NCBI GenBank assembly: GCA_002418185.1
Contig: DIDN01000002.1
Location: 1-5,824, forward strand
DNA from: Deltaproteobacteria bacterium UBA5799
GTDB taxonomy: Bacteria; Desulfobacterota; GWC2-55-46
DNA: 5,824 nucleotides
Direction of reading: 5' to 3'
Shown: positions 5,258 through 5,824 of the stretch, in pieces
Layout of the letters: the number at the start of each line of letters is the position of its first letter
How positions within the stretch are numbered: the stretch's first letter is position 1
The notes under the pieces: generated by a model
The model's input: the letters and a program-made list of their open reading frames with translations, nothing else
What the model was told of the DNA's origin: nothing
Databases searched by the model: none
Made by a program: the position numbers and the translations under genes

Positions 5258-5824
5258 TCAAAGATGCTTCTGAGGAAGACCCCCTTGCGGGCGGAACCTT
5301 TCCTGTTCGAGCCCCGCCCGCCGGGCCGCCGCGTTCACCAGCGAGGACACCGGCACCGGCTCATCCAGCCTGAGCCCCGAGAAGATGAAGCCGTCCGACG
5401 CTGCCGACCACGCCACAACGGCCTTTTTCCCGGTCTCGACGCCGTGGCCGATGCAGAGACGGACGTCCAAAAGCGACCCTTCCTCAAGGCGGTCCGCTCC
5501 CGCATGCCTGACCTTCACGCCGTGCTGCGAAACATCCACCGTGCGGGCCGCGAACTTCCCGCTTCCGGTCCTGAGAGAACAGTCGAGGGAAAGGTCGAGC
5601 CTGCCCTCGCCTCTTTTGCCCCCGGCCTGCCCCAGGACGCCCGCAAGGGACTTCTCCATGAGCCTTTCCACCCTCCCTATGAGCTCGGATATCCTGAACG
5701 GCTTGGGAAGCCGTGGAAGCGCGCCCTCCTCCGCGCGCCCGTGGGCCCCGCCGGGGTCGCCGGTCACGAAAAGGAACCTGTCCTTGAGCCCCGGGCTGTC
5801 CTCGACTGCCGCCCTGTAAAATTC
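5258..5824 (-). CDS. Response regulator with receiver and PilZ (c-di-GMP binding) domains, N-terminus outside window
   Basis: 188 residues are visible and the frame stays open to the right edge, so the gene begins outside. Visible residues 1-60 are the end of a receiver domain: the strand-4 Thr (FLFVTGD, T21) and the strand-5 Lys-Pro (LPKPF, K41) are both present, while the phospho-acceptor Asp lies beyond the edge. A short Gly-rich linker leads to a PilZ domain at about 70-165. Both c-di-GMP contact motifs are intact: RxxxR as RGEGR (R71, R75) and DxSxxG as DVSQHG (D97, S99, G102). The protein is therefore likely a cytoplasmic regulator combining phosphorylation with c-di-GMP binding, possibly acting on motility, surface or envelope functions. 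A GTG at 5767 could serve as a start, but it falls inside receiver strand 4 and would destroy that domain. A longer kinase-REC-PilZ protein is also possible. The RpoS-like gene follows after 23 nt, so the two are probably co-transcribed. Confidence 0.88.
   Translation of the reverse strand, partial: EFYRAAVEDSPGLKDRFLFVTGDPGGAHGRAEEGALPRLPKPFRISELIGRVERLMEKSLAGVLGQAGGKRGEGRLDLSLDCSLRTGSGKFAARTVDVSQHGVKVRHAGADRLEEGSLLDVRLCIGHGVETGKKAVVAWSAASDGFIFSGLRLDEPVPVSSLVNAAARRAGLEQERFRPQGGLPQKHL

Noticed and set aside
5258..5767. Complete 169-residue PilZ-only protein starting at GTG 5767
   Set aside because: The same frame continues to the window edge with residues that complete a receiver strand (DRFLFVTGD), so the GTG lies inside a longer gene.

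Overview
All five protein-coding genes in this window lie on the minus strand, so transcription runs from high to low coordinates. Two genes run off the edges: the first in transcription order at the right edge, and the last at the left edge. The DNA is GC-rich but uses many AGG (Arg) and ATA (Ile) codons. Together with the sigma factor, which resembles Geobacter-type RpoS, and the multi-PAS Cache-domain kinase, this suggests a deltaproteobacterial (Desulfobacterota/Desulfuromonadota) or Nitrospirota-like genome. That placement is an inference from style, not from a marker gene. I see no tRNA, rRNA, CRISPR array, insertion sequence or phage gene.

In transcription order: (1) 5824-5258 is the C-terminal part of a response regulator whose receiver domain is followed by a PilZ (cyclic-di-GMP binding) domain. 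(2) 5234-4110, only 23 nt downstream, is a complete RpoS-like sigma-70 factor of 374 aa with a long charged N-terminal extension. (3) 3999-3364 is a 211-aa NarL/LuxR-type regulator whose receiver domain has lost most of its phosphorylation-site residues. (4) 3105-2617 is a family I soluble inorganic pyrophosphatase (162 aa, TTG start), preceded by a good sigma-70 promoter and a leader of about 150 nt. (5) 2493-1 is a large membrane sensor histidine kinase (TM, periplasmic Cache-like region, TM, HAMP, two PAS/PAC units, HisKA, HATPase), cut off inside its ATPase domain.

The intergenic gaps are short (23, 110, 258 and 123 bp). Two of them begin with a strong GC-rich hairpin 3-5 nt after a stop codon (after the sigma factor and after the LuxR regulator), with no T-tract. 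The functional theme is signalling and global regulation: a c-di-GMP receptor, an alternative sigma factor, a probably phosphorylation-independent transcription regulator and a membrane sensor kinase, with one housekeeping enzyme in between. PilZ protein and sigma factor look co-transcribed. The LuxR gene may be read through from them. The pyrophosphatase has its own promoter, and the kinase may be read through from it or from a weak promoter of its own.

Most of this is recognisable bacterial regulation. I found no clear evidence of a wholly new system. The points most worth a second look are the degenerate receiver, the REC-PilZ/RpoS-like pairing, and the leader of the pyrophosphatase gene.
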